From: MED-G105 sp039814575
Lineage (GTDB): Bacteria > Pseudomonadota > Alphaproteobacteria > Caulobacterales > Parvularculaceae
Length of the DNA stretch: 64,000 nt
Direction of reading: 5' to 3'
NCBI GenBank assembly: GCA_039814575.1
Contig: JBCCAY010000001.1
Location: 124,001 to 188,000, forward strand
A program made the position numbers and the translations under genes. Below, piece after piece: positions 8,847-18,101 of the stretch. The notes under the pieces were generated by a model, which ran no database searches, was not told the DNA's origin, and worked only from the letters and a program-made list of their open reading frames with translations. How positions within the stretch are numbered: the first letter of the stretch is position 1; the number at the start of each line of letters is the position of its first letter.

Positions 8847-9063
8847 CATTGCGACGTTGCGACGTTCGATGACGCTGCTTCGCTCCAGTTAGCTGGTATT
8901 GAGAAGATCTAAGCCGCCGCGACGGTTTCGTTTTCGCACGGTCCGGTCTAATCAGATTAAGCGCACGCCTTAGCGCCGTGCGTACGCATTTTTCCCATAC
9001 GACCGTTCAGCCTTTGGAGCCCCGGCGACCTTAAGGCGACGATCGCCGACCCAATGAGCGCCC

Positions 9064-11670
9064 ATGGCCCGCTACAATCCCAAAGACGTTGAACCGAAAT
9101 GGCGCGCCCGCTGGGCCGACGCCGACGCGTACCGAACAAAGACGGACCCCGATAAGCCGAAATATTATGTGCTGGAGATGTTTCCCTATCCGTCGGGGCG
9201 CATTCATATCGGGCATGTGCGCAATTACGCGATGGGCGATGTTATCGCCCGCTACAAGCTTGCATGCGGCTTTAACGTTCTGCACCCCATGGGATGGGAC
9301 GCCTTCGGCATGCCGGCGGAGAACGCCGCGATGCAGACCGGCCGACACCCGGCCGAATGGACCTATGAAAACATCGCGGCGATGCGCGACCAGCTAAAGG
9401 GCATGGGCCTCTCGATAGATTGGTCGCGCGAGTTCGCCACCTGCGACCCGAGCTATTACCGCCACCAACAAAAGCTGTTTTTGGATTTCTGGAAAACAGA
9501 TCTCGTGGAGCGTCGCGAAAGCGCGGTCAATTGGGACCCGGTCGACCAAACTGTTCTGGCCAATGAACAAGTTATCGACGGTAAGGGCTGGCGCTCCGGC
9601 GCTGTCGTGGAACGGCGCACGCTGTCGCAATGGTTCTTGAAAATCACCGACAAAGCGGACGATCTGCTCGACGCTCTCGACGACGGCCGCCTTGACGGCT
9701 GGCCGGACAATGTGCGGCTGATGCAACGCAATTGGATCGGCAAGTCCAAGGGCCTGTCGATGACCTTCGACTTCGCCGACGCAGCGTCAGCGCTGGGCGG
9801 CGAAACTGGCGTTCGCGTTTATACAACGCGGCCAGACACCCTTTTCGGCGCCTCGTTTATCGCTCTTTCCCCAGACCATCCAATCGCCAAGGCTTACGCC
9901 GAAAAAGACGACGCCGTCGCAGCCTTCATCGCCGAATGCCAGAATATCGGCACATCGGAAGAGGCCGTTGAAAAAGCTGAAAAGAAGGGGTGTCGCTTGC
10001 CGTTAGAAGCAACGCACCCATTTGACGCGTCGATCAAATTGCCCGTCTACATCGCCAATTTTGTTCTTATGCAATACGGCACTGGCGCGATCTTCGGCTG
10101 TCCGGCGCATGACCAACGCGACCTCGACTTCGCCCGAAAATACGATCTCTCGGTGACGCCGGTCGTCCTACCGAAAGACGCGGACGCCGATGCCTTCACC
10201 ATCGAGAACGAAGCCTATGTGGGCCCCGGCGCGCTTTATAATTCCGACTTTCTGAACGGGCTTTCCGTAGAAGCCGGCATTCAAGCGGCGATCGACCGTA
10301 TCGAGACAATGGGCTCCGGCGAAGCGACAGTGAACTACCGGCTCCGCGATTGGGGCGTTTCACGCCAACGCTATTGGGGATGCCCAATCCCCGCCATCCA
10401 CTGCCCGACCTGCGGCGTGGTTCCGGTCCCGGAAGAAGACCTGCCCGTCGCATTGCCGGACGTACCGGCCGAGGCATTTCAAACGCCCGGCAACCCCTTG
10501 GATCGCGCCGAAGACTGGGTGAACACCACCTGCCCCAAATGCGGCGGCGCGGCGCGGCGCGAAACCGACACGTTCGACACCTTTGTCGATTCCAGCTGGT
10601 ACTTCGCCCGCTTCGCGGCGGCCCGCGATGAAACGCCCGTCGATAAGGCGGAAGCGGATTATTGGCTGCCGGTCGATCAATATATCGGCGGCGTCGAACA
10701 CGCCATCTTGCATCTTTTATATGCCCGGTACTTTACGCGCGCGATGCAAGACACCGGCTGGCTTTCCATGGCGGAACCGTTCGCCAATCTCTTCACACAA
10801 GGCATGGTGACCCATGCAACGTATAAAGATGAAGCCGGCGACTGGGTCTTTCCCGAAGACGTAGTGCATGATGAAAAAGGCGCCCGCCACGCCGACACTG
10901 GCGCGCCGGTCGCCGTCGGCGCCATTGAAAAGATGTCCAAGTCGAAAAAGAACGTCGTCTCGCCGGAGGACATCGCCGGAACCTATGGCGCTGACGCAGC
11001 GCGCTGGTTCATGCTGTCTGACTCGCCGCCGGAACGCGATGTGGAATGGACCGATTCCGGCGTCGCCGGCGCCTGGAAACTGATCAACCGAATTTGGGAA
11101 ACCGTCGACGAACACGCCGATATCGCGCCATTGTCGCTCTTAGACGGCCCAGCGCCCAAGGGAATTGAAAAGGACGAATCGTCTGTAGCGTTACGCCGGA
11201 TAACGCACGGCGCAATTGCGGCTATCACAGACGATATTGAAGGGTTCCGCTTCAATAAGGCGATTGCCCGGCTCTATGAGTTTGTCGGTGTGTTGCGCAA
11301 AAGCGCCAATATCGACAATTGGGTCCGCGCCGAAGCGCTATCGGCGCTCACGCGCCTTATCGCTCCCTTCACGCCGCACCTCGCGGAGGAGTGTTGGGCG
11401 CGTCTCGGCGGTGAGGGTTTCATTAGCAGCGCGCCATGGCCGGAAGCGGATGCAACGCTTTTGAAGAAAGACACAGTTACAATCGGTATCCAGATTAATG
11501 GCAAACGTCGCGGCGAGATCGGCGTTCCAGCGGACGCTGATAAGGCCGCCACTGAAACGCTTGCCCTAAACGATGCGACGGTGAAGCGTCACCTTGAGGG
11601 AGCCACCTTGCGCAAAGTCATCGTTGTGCCAGGAAAAATTGTGAACATTGTGGCGACGCCCAACAGCTAA
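9064..11670 (+). CDS. leuS: Leucyl-tRNA synthetase
   Basis: Class I aminoacyl-tRNA synthetase that charges tRNA-Leu. The HIGH motif is in YPSGRIHIGHVRNY (about residues 42-55) and the KMSKS motif in IEKMSKSKKNVVSPE (about residue 625). The CP1 editing domain between them includes TTRPDTLFGASF and the QYGTGAIFGCPAHDQRD segment used in hydrolysing misacylated tRNA. A zinc-ribbon-like pair (CPTCG, CPKCGG) precedes the catalytic continuation. The length of 868 residues is normal. It probably leads a unit with lptE and holA (gaps of 47 and 8 bases). A tRNA-Leu(CAA) gene also lies in the window, though far away. Confidence 0.97.
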   Translation: MARYNPKDVEPKWRARWADADAYRTKTDPDKPKYYVLEMFPYPSGRIHIGHVRNYAMGDVIARYKLACGFNVLHPMGWDAFGMPAENAAMQTGRHPAEWTYENIAAMRDQLKGMGLSIDWSREFATCDPSYYRHQQKLFLDFWKTDLVERRESAVNWDPVDQTVLANEQVIDGKGWRSGAVVERRTLSQWFLKITDKADDLLDALDDGRLDGWPDNVRLMQRNWIGKSKGLSMTFDFADAASALGGETGVRVYTTRPDTLFGASFIALSPDHPIAKAYAEKDDAVAAFIAECQNIGTSEEAVEKAEKKGCRLPLEATHPFDASIKLPVYIANFVLMQYGTGAIFGCPAHDQRDLDFARKYDLSVTPVVLPKDADADAFTIENEAYVGPGALYNSDFLNGLSVEAGIQAAIDRIETMGSGEATVNYRLRDWGVSRQRYWGCPIPAIHCPTCGVVPVPEEDLPVALPDVPAEAFQTPGNPLDRAEDWVNTTCPKCGGAARRETDTFDTFVDSSWYFARFAAARDETPVDKAEADYWLPVDQYIGGVEHAILHLLYARYFTRAMQDTGWLSMAEPFANLFTQGMVTHATYKDEAGDWVFPEDVVHDEKGARHADTGAPVAVGAIEKMSKSKKNVVSPEDIAGTYGADAARWFMLSDSPPERDVEWTDSGVAGAWKLINRIWETVDEHADIAPLSLLDGPAPKGIEKDESSVALRRITHGAIAAITDDIEGFRFNKAIARLYEFVGVLRKSANIDNWVRAEALSALTRLIAPFTPHLAEECWARLGGEGFISSAPWPEADATLLKKDTVTIGIQINGKRRGEIGVPADADKAATETLALNDATVKRHLEGATLRKVIVVPGKIVNIVATPNS

Positions 11671-11717
11671 ACGTGCCCCAACAAACAAGGCGCCAGCGCC
11701 AAGACGGGAGAAGACAA

Positions 11718-12353
11718 GTGACCCTGCTCAGTCGACTAACCGCCATCGCCGCGCTTTGTCTTTGCACAGCGTGCGGCTTTGAACCTCTATACGCCGTCGA
11801 CGGCGCCAATAGCGGCAATAGCTTGCGCAACATGTATCTTGTCAGTCTCAGCGGCGACGAGGGAGCGGTTCCTTATGTTCGCGACGCCTTTCGCACGCGC
11901 GCTGCGACGATAAGAAACGACGCTCGTTATGAACTCGTCATTAAGGCAGAAGAATCCGCAGCGCCGCTCGCCATCCAAACCGACGCATCCGTTACGCGCT
12001 TCAATTACCGGCTTATCGGCTCCTACAGACTTAAAGATCTGATGGCGAAGAGAAATTTAGCGGGCTCAACGACCGCAATTGCCTCCTTCAACGTCGTCAA
12101 CTCGCAGTATTCGACATTAACCGCTGAACGCACCGCACGCCGTAAAGCGGCCCAGTTGCTTGCCAATCAAATCGAACGCGAAATTTTACTGCAGTTGGCG
12201 AGAACTGACGCCGATACTGAGAAAAATCAAAACAGGGCGGCCGACGTCGAAGATTCCGATGCCGATTCAACGATCGAAACAGATGATTCCGTCATTACGA
12301 TCGACCGGACTGATCTTTATCGGGATCAACCGCCAGACCCCTTTCGCGAGTAG
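11718..12353 (+). CDS. lptE: LPS-assembly lipoprotein LptE
   Basis: Outer-membrane lipoprotein that plugs and helps assemble the LptD lipopolysaccharide translocon. The N-terminus has a short signal peptide ending in CTAC at Cys19, followed by GFEPLYA, the segment typical of LptE mature starts. The family is poorly conserved, so the call rests on this signature, size (about 212 residues) and position between leuS and holA, its standard location. GTG at 11718 with GGGAG upstream is chosen; an in-frame GTG at 11673, almost touching the leuS stop, would put 15 polar residues before the signal peptide. The C-terminal acidic tail after about residue 170 is lineage-specific. Confidence 0.87.
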   Translation: MTLLSRLTAIAALCLCTACGFEPLYAVDGANSGNSLRNMYLVSLSGDEGAVPYVRDAFRTRAATIRNDARYELVIKAEESAAPLAIQTDASVTRFNYRLIGSYRLKDLMAKRNLAGSTTAIASFNVVNSQYSTLTAERTARRKAAQLLANQIEREILLQLARTDADTEKNQNRAADVEDSDADSTIETDDSVITIDRTDLYRDQPPDPFRE

Positions 12354-12361
12354 CAGCGCTA

Positions 12362-13417
12362 ATGGTCGCGCTTAAAGGAAAGACTGCCGCCGCTTTTACA
12401 ACGAACCGTGATCCCGCAGTTAAAGCGGCGCTCATCTATGGCCCAGACGCAGGATTGGTTCGCGAACGCGCGACAGCGCTGGCGAAATCCATTGTCTCCG
12501 ACCTGAAAGATCCATTCAATTATATTGAACTTAGCGATATCGATCTAAAAGCCGAGCCGTCACGGCTCGCCGACGAGGCCGCCGCGCTCTCCTTTGCTGG
12601 CGGTGAGCGTGTCATCCGTCTACGGACGGTTGGCGACGCCGCGGCAAGCCCAGCAAAGACCTTGGTCGACGCCCTTGATAAGGGTGATCTGAAAGCCAAC
12701 GCCCTTGTCATTATAGAAGGGGGCGATTTGGGCAAAACATCGAAACTTCGAAAACTCTTTGAAGGGTCGAAGTCGGCCGTCGCCTTGCCGTGTTATGAAG
12801 ATGATATCGGCGACCTACGCACCCTCGCCGAAACCATGGCCAAACAAGCCGGTTTAAGCTTTTCACAAGACGCACTTGATTTGGCGATTTCCTTGCTGGG
12901 TGAAGACCGCGGTGTTTCACGTGCTGAGCTGGAAAAGCTGATGCTTTTTGCCGGGCCCGCCAAAACTGAGGGCGATAACAGCATTATTAGCATCGCGGCC
13001 GTCAAAGCCTGTCTCGTAGACACTATTAGCGATGCGGTGGACGCCGTCGCCGGCGCCGCCGCTGACGGCGACGCGGCCCGACTAGCGCTCAATCTTCAGC
13101 GTTCCGCCTCAGCCGGGGCAAGCGCAATCGGACTTTTAAGGGCCTTGCAACGAATGCTCGCCCGGCTGCAGACGGCGCAAAAAGCGGTATCCGCTGGCGC
13201 ATCGCCGGCCGAAGCGATGAAACGTCTTCGCCCGCCGGTGTTCTATAAAGAACAGAGAGCTTTTTCGGACCGCTTGCGCCGTTGGCCGTTAAGTCGCTTA
13301 GAGCGCGCCAACGCGCTTCTTGTGGAAACGGAGCTTTCCGCGAAAACGACGGGCGCGCCGCAAAAAGAAATCATCGAACGAGCGGCATTTCAAATTGCTG
13401 GGTTAGCCGCACGATAA
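12362..13417 (+). CDS. holA: DNA polymerase III delta subunit
   Basis: Clamp-loader delta subunit, which opens the beta sliding clamp. The N-terminal AAA+-like domain starts ALIYGPDAGLVRERA, as in other HolA proteins, without a functional P-loop. The middle contains LGEDRGVSRAELEKL, the conserved delta segment. The length of 351 residues is normal. It starts 8 bases after lptE and is convergent with parB across 99 bases. A half-degenerate parS-like sequence (TGTTTCAC followed by a diverged arm) lies inside the gene near 12913. Confidence 0.93.
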   Translation: MVALKGKTAAAFTTNRDPAVKAALIYGPDAGLVRERATALAKSIVSDLKDPFNYIELSDIDLKAEPSRLADEAAALSFAGGERVIRLRTVGDAAASPAKTLVDALDKGDLKANALVIIEGGDLGKTSKLRKLFEGSKSAVALPCYEDDIGDLRTLAETMAKQAGLSFSQDALDLAISLLGEDRGVSRAELEKLMLFAGPAKTEGDNSIISIAAVKACLVDTISDAVDAVAGAAADGDAARLALNLQRSASAGASAIGLLRALQRMLARLQTAQKAVSAGASPAEAMKRLRPPVFYKEQRAFSDRLRRWPLSRLERANALLVETELSAKTTGAPQKEIIERAAFQIAGLAAR

Positions 13418-13516
13418 GCGGCTAAAGCCTCGCTCATCGCCGCTCGCAAACTGAAAGCAGGCGTTCGATACTCTTCTCGCGCCGCGTTCGAGCGTTTAAT
13501 CAGCCGAACGCGTTCC

Positions 13517-14497
13517 TTAAACACTCGTTCCCATGAGACGGCGGCAAACGTCATCCAATTGGTCCAACGTCAAATAATTGATTGACACAACGCCAGACCC
13601 TTTTTTCGAATGGTCAATAGACACTTCCAGCCCAAGGGCTGCGGCTAAATCATTTTCCAAAGAACGGGTGTCAGCGTCCTTAGGTTTCGATTTCACAGCC
13701 GAACCGTTTGATGCGGCGACATCATTCGCATCGGTCTTTTTCGCTGCCGGGCGCTGTGCGAGTTTCTCCGTATCACGAACGGATAGGCCTTCCTTTTTGA
13801 CGCGCGCGAGCGCGGCGTCGGGGTCCGGCGTCGCCAGCAAGGCGCGCGCATGCCCCATTGTAATGTCGCCGCCCCGCAGCGCATCAAGGCTTTGTTCAGG
13901 CAGTGAGAGAAGCCGCATAATGTTAGCGATATGGCTGCGCGATTTGCCGACCGCCTTGGCAATTTGCTCTTGGGTGCGACCATGATGATCCGCGAGACGT
14001 TGATACGCTTGAGCTTCTTCGACCGGATTGAGATCAACCCGTTGAACATTCTCGATAAGGGCGATCTCAGCCGCCTGCTCATCCGTCAGCTTACGGATTA
14101 TAACGGGTACTTCGTGCAGACGGGCTTTCTGCGCGGCGCGCCAGCGGCGTTCGCCTGCGACGATCTCATAGTGATCCGGGCCTTTTGGCCGCACGAGAAT
14201 TGGCTGCAACACGCCGCGCGCCGCGATGGATGCGGCAAGTTCAGAAAGCGCGTCCTCATTGAAAAGACGCCGCGGCTGGTCAGGATCTGGCGAGAGATAT
14301 TCAATCGGTAGTTTGGGCGCGCCGCCGTCAACGCGTTTTTCCGCCAGAGCGGACACCGACGCCGATGGGGGCGTCGGCTCGGCGTCATCAGACGCCGCGT
14401 CAAAATCCGCTGTTTGCGATGCTGGCGCATCACCGAGAAGCGCGTCCAGACCTCTGCCCAGACCGCCGCGCTTTTGTTTTTTCGCCGCCGCCGCCAT
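13517..14497 (-). CDS. parB: Chromosome partitioning protein ParB
   Basis: CTP-dependent DNA clamp that loads at parS and spreads to form the partition complex. The N-terminus begins KRGGLGRGLDALLGD, the usual ParA-interaction region. The CTP-binding core has the motifs ILVRP, VAGERRWRAAQKA and ENVQRVDLNPVEEA. The helix-turn-helix follows (TQEQIAKAVGKSRSHIANIMRLL), then a C-terminal dimerisation domain ending in LDDVCRRL. The 326 residues include a variable linker of about 45 residues rich in Lys and Asp before the dimerisation domain. parA lies 25 bases upstream in the same operon, and five parS sites lie within 4 kb to the right. Confidence 0.97.
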   Translation of the reverse strand: MAAAAKKQKRGGLGRGLDALLGDAPASQTADFDAASDDAEPTPPSASVSALAEKRVDGGAPKLPIEYLSPDPDQPRRLFNEDALSELAASIAARGVLQPILVRPKGPDHYEIVAGERRWRAAQKARLHEVPVIIRKLTDEQAAEIALIENVQRVDLNPVEEAQAYQRLADHHGRTQEQIAKAVGKSRSHIANIMRLLSLPEQSLDALRGGDITMGHARALLATPDPDAALARVKKEGLSVRDTEKLAQRPAAKKTDANDVAASNGSAVKSKPKDADTRSLENDLAAALGLEVSIDHSKKGSGVVSINYLTLDQLDDVCRRLMGTSV

Positions 14498-14522
14498 TTC
14501 GCCCTCCCGTCTTTTATTCGTT

Positions 14523-15326
14523 CTAAGCTGCTTTACGCGCTTCGCGCTCGCGTTCGATCACTTCACTGGCGAGCCGTACATAAGCGCGGCTGCCGGCGCA
14601 CTTTAAATCATAAAGAAGCGCTGGTTTCCCATGGGACGGCGCTTCGGAAACACGCACATTACGAGGAATGACGGTCTCATAGACCTTGCCCTTCAAATGC
14701 GTGCGCACGTCTTCTTCAACCTGTTGCGACAGACGATTGCGTCTGTCGTGCATCGTCAAGACGACGCCCTGCAATGAAAGATTAGGATTAATCCGCTCAC
14801 GAATTGTATCAATCGTCCGAAGGATTTGACTAAGGCCTTCAAGGGCGAAGAACTCGCATTGCAACGGTATCATCACAGCGTCGGACGCGGCCAACGCATT
14901 AATCGTCAGTAGACTGAGGGAAGGCGGGCAATCGATCACTACATAGGTGATGTCGTTAAGCCCGCTCTCAGAAAAAGCGTCCGCCAACCGGAAATGCCGG
15001 CGCTCGGCGCGAATTAATTCTGCTTCCGCGCCAGCGAGGTCAACGCCGGCGGGCGCAATGGAAAGGCCAGGAATATCGGTGGCGATCACGGCGGCGTCGA
15101 GACGGTAATCGCCCATCAAAACGTCATAGGTCGTCACTTTTCTATCCGCCGCCGGAACGCCGAGCCCGGTCGAGGCGTTGCCTTGGGGGTCGAGATCGAT
15201 CAGCAGCACTTTTTCGCCGACAGCGGCGAGCGCCGTTGAAAGATTGATCGCCGTCGTGGTTTTACCGACGCCGCCTTTTTGATTGGCGATGGATAGAATA
15301 CGCGGGCGCGCTTCAGCCATGGGCAC
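14523..15326 (-). CDS. parA: Chromosome partitioning ATPase ParA/Soj
   Basis: Walker-type ATPase whose DNA-bound gradient pulls ParB-parS complexes to the new pole. The deviant Walker A motif KGGVGKTTTAINL is near residue 20, followed by LLIDLDPQGNAS and VIDCPPSLSLLTINAL. No HTH extension is present, so this is the chromosomal (Soj) type rather than the plasmid type. The length of 267 residues is normal. It is first in the parA-parB operon, with a 70-base gap to rsmG. Confidence 0.97.
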   Translation of the reverse strand: MPMAEARPRILSIANQKGGVGKTTTAINLSTALAAVGEKVLLIDLDPQGNASTGLGVPAADRKVTTYDVLMGDYRLDAAVIATDIPGLSIAPAGVDLAGAEAELIRAERRHFRLADAFSESGLNDITYVVIDCPPSLSLLTINALAASDAVMIPLQCEFFALEGLSQILRTIDTIRERINPNLSLQGVVLTMHDRRNRLSQQVEEDVRTHLKGKVYETVIPRNVRVSEAPSHGKPALLYDLKCAGSRAYVRLASEVIEREREARKAA

Positions 15327-15396
15327 TGATTCCTCAAACTGCGTTCTCGAAACGCGAGCGACGCCCCTAGCTGATGATCGTTGAAACGCTGTCGGA

Positions 15397-16026
15397 TCAG
15401 CGCGGGGCGAGATTGCGGATCGCGAGAATGACTGATTCGGAAGCAGTCACGCTCGGAATTTGTTCCACAGTCATGTGCCAAGATTTCGTTGCTTCGGTCA
15501 ACTCGTCCACAACATGTTGTCCCTTAGGAAATAGACAGGTTGTTTTCGGCCCAACAAAAGGCGCAACGAGACCGAGAAGCTTCGGTAGGGCCGCAAGCGC
15601 CCGCGCCGTAATAATGTCGGGCTTAGACGGAGGGAGCGCCTCAATACGCTTCGCCGAAACCGAGACATTCTTAAGCTCCATCGCTTCTGCGGCGGCGCTC
15701 AGAAAACGCGCTTTCTTACCGACGGAATCGACCAAATGGACAGCGCCAAGTTGGTCCGCCGCCAACGCCGTGAGCACCAAACCCGGAAACCCCGCGCCGC
15801 TGCCAAGATCCAGTAGCGATTTAGCTTCCTGGGGCAGATGCCGCATCAGCTGCGCGGAGTCGCGATAATGCCGCGCCCACCGATCTTCGATGGTCGAACG
15901 CGCGATGAGGTTCATGCGCGACTGCCAATCGAGGAGCGTCGCATCATAAGCGGCGAGCCGATCCATCGTTTCACGTGAAACAGCGAACTCGGCGGCGAAG
16001 TCCTCGGGACCGTAAGTAGCGCTCAT
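15397..16026 (-). CDS. rsmG: 16S rRNA m7G527 methyltransferase RsmG
   Basis: SAM-dependent methyltransferase (GidB) that modifies G527 of 16S rRNA. The SAM loop LLDLGSGAGFPGLVL is central, preceded by RWARHYRDSAQL. The start at 16026 (209 residues) forms an ATGA overlap with the mnmG stop and fits the family. A longer frame to 16089 only adds sequence antisense-like to mnmG's tail. A parS site lies in its 5' part (15967-15982), encoding residues around AVSRETM. Confidence 0.95.
   Translation of the reverse strand: MSATYGPEDFAAEFAVSRETMDRLAAYDATLLDWQSRMNLIARSTIEDRWARHYRDSAQLMRHLPQEAKSLLDLGSGAGFPGLVLTALAADQLGAVHLVDSVGKKARFLSAAAEAMELKNVSVSAKRIEALPPSKPDIITARALAALPKLLGLVAPFVGPKTTCLFPKGQHVVDELTEATKSWHMTVEQIPSVTASESVILAIRNLAPR
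15967..15982. promoter_or_regulatory. parS site 1 (inside rsmG)
   Basis: CGTTTCACGTGAAACA, one mismatch (the outermost base) from the parS consensus TGTTNCACGTGAAACA. It lies within the 5' part of rsmG. Confidence 0.85.
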
Positions 16027-17951
16027 TGCGCGGTTCGCGCCGGATTGGGGGTCATCGCCGCTTTGCGCGCGCCGCCCTTTTTCACCCAAGCAAGCAGCAC
16101 CGCGAGCGCGGCGGGTGTCACGCCTTCAATCCGGCTCGCCTGGCCGAGCGTTTCGGGCCGCGCCGCTTCAAGCCGTTGCCGGACTTCGTTCGACAAGCCC
16201 TTGATGTCGCCATAGGGCAGATCGGCCGGCAATCGCAGCGCCTCGTCTTTTTTAAACGCCACGATATCGGCCTCTTGCCGGTCGATATATCCGGCGTAGA
16301 GAGCGTCGATCTCCAACTGCTCTCGAACGGCGGGCGACAGGGCTTCAAGTTCCGGCCAGATGCGGGAGAGCGCCGAAAAATCAACGCCAGGCAGCGACAG
16401 AAGATCAATCACCGACCGTCGCCGGCCGTCTTGATTAAGCTTCAAGCCGTGACGCGCCGCTTCAGTTGGCGTAAGCGTCGTAGCCTTGGAAAACGCTCGC
16501 GCCTGATTGAGAGCAGATTGTTTCACGTGGAACGCTTCGGCGCGCTCGGGCCCCACCAAGCCGGCGGCGATCCCCCTCGAGGTTAGGCGCTGATCAGCGT
16601 TATCGGCCCGCAATGTGAGCCGATACTCCGCCCGGCTGGTGAACATGCGATAGGGCTCGGTGACGCCTTTCGTGGTCAAATCATCGATCATGACGCCGAT
16701 ATAGCCTTCGGACCGGTCTATGACGAAAGGCTCGTAATTGCTGTCACCGCACCCTGCCCGCGCCGCAGCGTTGGCGCCCGCCATCAGCCCTTGCGCCCCT
16801 GCTTCTTCATACCCGGTGGTGCCGTTTATTTGGCCCGCGAGGAAAAGGCCTGGAAGCGCCTTCGTTTCCAAGCTCGTCGATAGGGAGCGCGGATCGACAT
16901 AATCATATTCGATCGCATAGCCGTAGCGCATTACCTTCGCCCTTTCGAGACCAGGAATCGTCGCCAAGAACGCCGCCTGCACCGCCTCCGGCAGCGAAGT
17001 GGAGATGCCGTTCGGATACACCGTCGGATCGTCGAGGCCTTCCGGCTCTAGGAAAATCTGATGGCTCTCCTTCTCGGCGAAGCGGACAATTTTGTCCTCT
17101 ATCGATGGGCAATAGCGCGGGCCGCGGCCCGATATGCCGCCCCCATAGACCGCCGAGGAGGCTAGATTCTCCTCGATAATTTTATGGGTCTCAGCACTCG
17201 TATAGGTGACGCCGCAGGAGACTTGCGGAACCTCGATCCGCTCCGTCAGAAACGAAAAGGGTATGGGCTCCGCATCGGCGGGCTGAACATCCAATCGGTC
17301 CCAATCGATCGTGCGGCCATCGAGGCGCGCAGGCGTTCCCGTCTTCAACCGCCCCAATTGTAACCCGGCGCCGTAGAGGCGATCCGATAGTCCAAGCGCT
17401 GGCGGCTCAACGGCGTCGCTTGCATTGTCGGAAGCAGCGCGGCCGGCGGGAATGCGTTTGTCGCCAATATGAATGACGCCCTTCAGAAACGTGCCCGTCG
17501 TGAGGACGACCGCGCCGGCGCCTAGGGTTCGCCCATCGGCGGTGACGACGCCGGCGACTGTTCCACGTGAAACAAGAAGGTCTTCGACCGCGCCCTCAAT
17601 GACGGTCAGATTTTCCTGTTCAGCGATCGCCGCCTGCATATGCCGGCGATAGAGCGCGCGATCCGCTTGCGCACGCGGGCCCCGCACCGCCGGCCCTTTC
17701 GACCGGTTCAGCATACGGAACTGAATGCCCGCCTTGTCGATGACCCGGCCCATCAGGCCGTCAAGCGCATCAATTTCCCTAACCAAATGACCTTTGCCGA
17801 GACCGCCGATCGCGGGATTGCAGGACATCTCACCGATGGTGTCGCGGCGATGGGTGACAAGCACTGTCGACGCGCCGCGCCGCGCCGCTGCGGCCGCCGC
17901 TTCGCAGCCGGCGTGTCCGCCTCCAATCACGATGACGTCGTATTTTTGCAT
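16023..17951 (-). CDS. mnmG: tRNA U34 carboxymethylaminomethyl-modifying FAD enzyme MnmG
   Basis: GidA/MnmG acts with MnmE to install cmnm5U at the wobble position of several tRNAs. The N-terminal FAD motif VIVIGGGHAGCEAA is followed by IGEMSCNPAIGGLGKGHLVREIDALDG (catalytic Cys region, split here by no gap) and later FLAGQINGTTGYEEAGAQGLMAGANAA. The C-terminal helical domain ends in a short extra Lys/Ala tail. The length of 642 residues is slightly above the usual 620-630. It overlaps rsmG by 4 bases and contains two parS sites. Confidence 0.97.
   Translation of the reverse strand: MQKYDVIVIGGGHAGCEAAAAAARRGASTVLVTHRRDTIGEMSCNPAIGGLGKGHLVREIDALDGLMGRVIDKAGIQFRMLNRSKGPAVRGPRAQADRALYRRHMQAAIAEQENLTVIEGAVEDLLVSRGTVAGVVTADGRTLGAGAVVLTTGTFLKGVIHIGDKRIPAGRAASDNASDAVEPPALGLSDRLYGAGLQLGRLKTGTPARLDGRTIDWDRLDVQPADAEPIPFSFLTERIEVPQVSCGVTYTSAETHKIIEENLASSAVYGGGISGRGPRYCPSIEDKIVRFAEKESHQIFLEPEGLDDPTVYPNGISTSLPEAVQAAFLATIPGLERAKVMRYGYAIEYDYVDPRSLSTSLETKALPGLFLAGQINGTTGYEEAGAQGLMAGANAAARAGCGDSNYEPFVIDRSEGYIGVMIDDLTTKGVTEPYRMFTSRAEYRLTLRADNADQRLTSRGIAAGLVGPERAEAFHVKQSALNQARAFSKATTLTPTEAARHGLKLNQDGRRRSVIDLLSLPGVDFSALSRIWPELEALSPAVREQLEIDALYAGYIDRQEADIVAFKKDEALRLPADLPYGDIKGLSNEVRQRLEAARPETLGQASRIEGVTPAALAVLLAWVKKGGARKAAMTPNPARTAQ
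16519..16534. promoter_or_regulatory. parS site 2 (inside mnmG)
   Basis: TGTTTCACGTGGAACG; read on the minus strand it is CGTTCCACGTGAAACA, one mismatch from TGTTNCACGTGAAACA. Confidence 0.8.
17559..17574. promoter_or_regulatory. parS site 3 (inside mnmG)
   Basis: TGTTCCACGTGAAACA, an exact match to TGTTNCACGTGAAACA. Confidence 0.9.
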
Positions 17952-18064
17952 TCTGAGCCGCGCACCCGTTCAAAACGAGCGCTGCATATAGAACGCAGAG
18001 GCTTCACTTGAAAGTCCGGCTGGAGGAAAAGGGCGCGTCGCGACCCTATGCCCCTGCATCCTAT

Positions 18065-18080
18065 TGTTTCACGTGGAACA
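18065..18080. promoter_or_regulatory. parS site 4 (mnmE-mnmG gap)
   Basis: TGTTTCACGTGGAACA; its reverse complement is an exact match to TGTTNCACGTGAAACA. This is the only one of the five in an intergenic stretch, 21 bases beyond the mnmE stop. Confidence 0.9.
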
Positions 18081-18101
18081 GATTGGTCCGTTTAAGATCG
18101 G

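Noticed and set aside
12913..12928. Sixth parS (TGTTTCACGTGCTGAG) inside holA
   Set aside because: Left arm and core match but the right arm is fully diverged; a half site at best.
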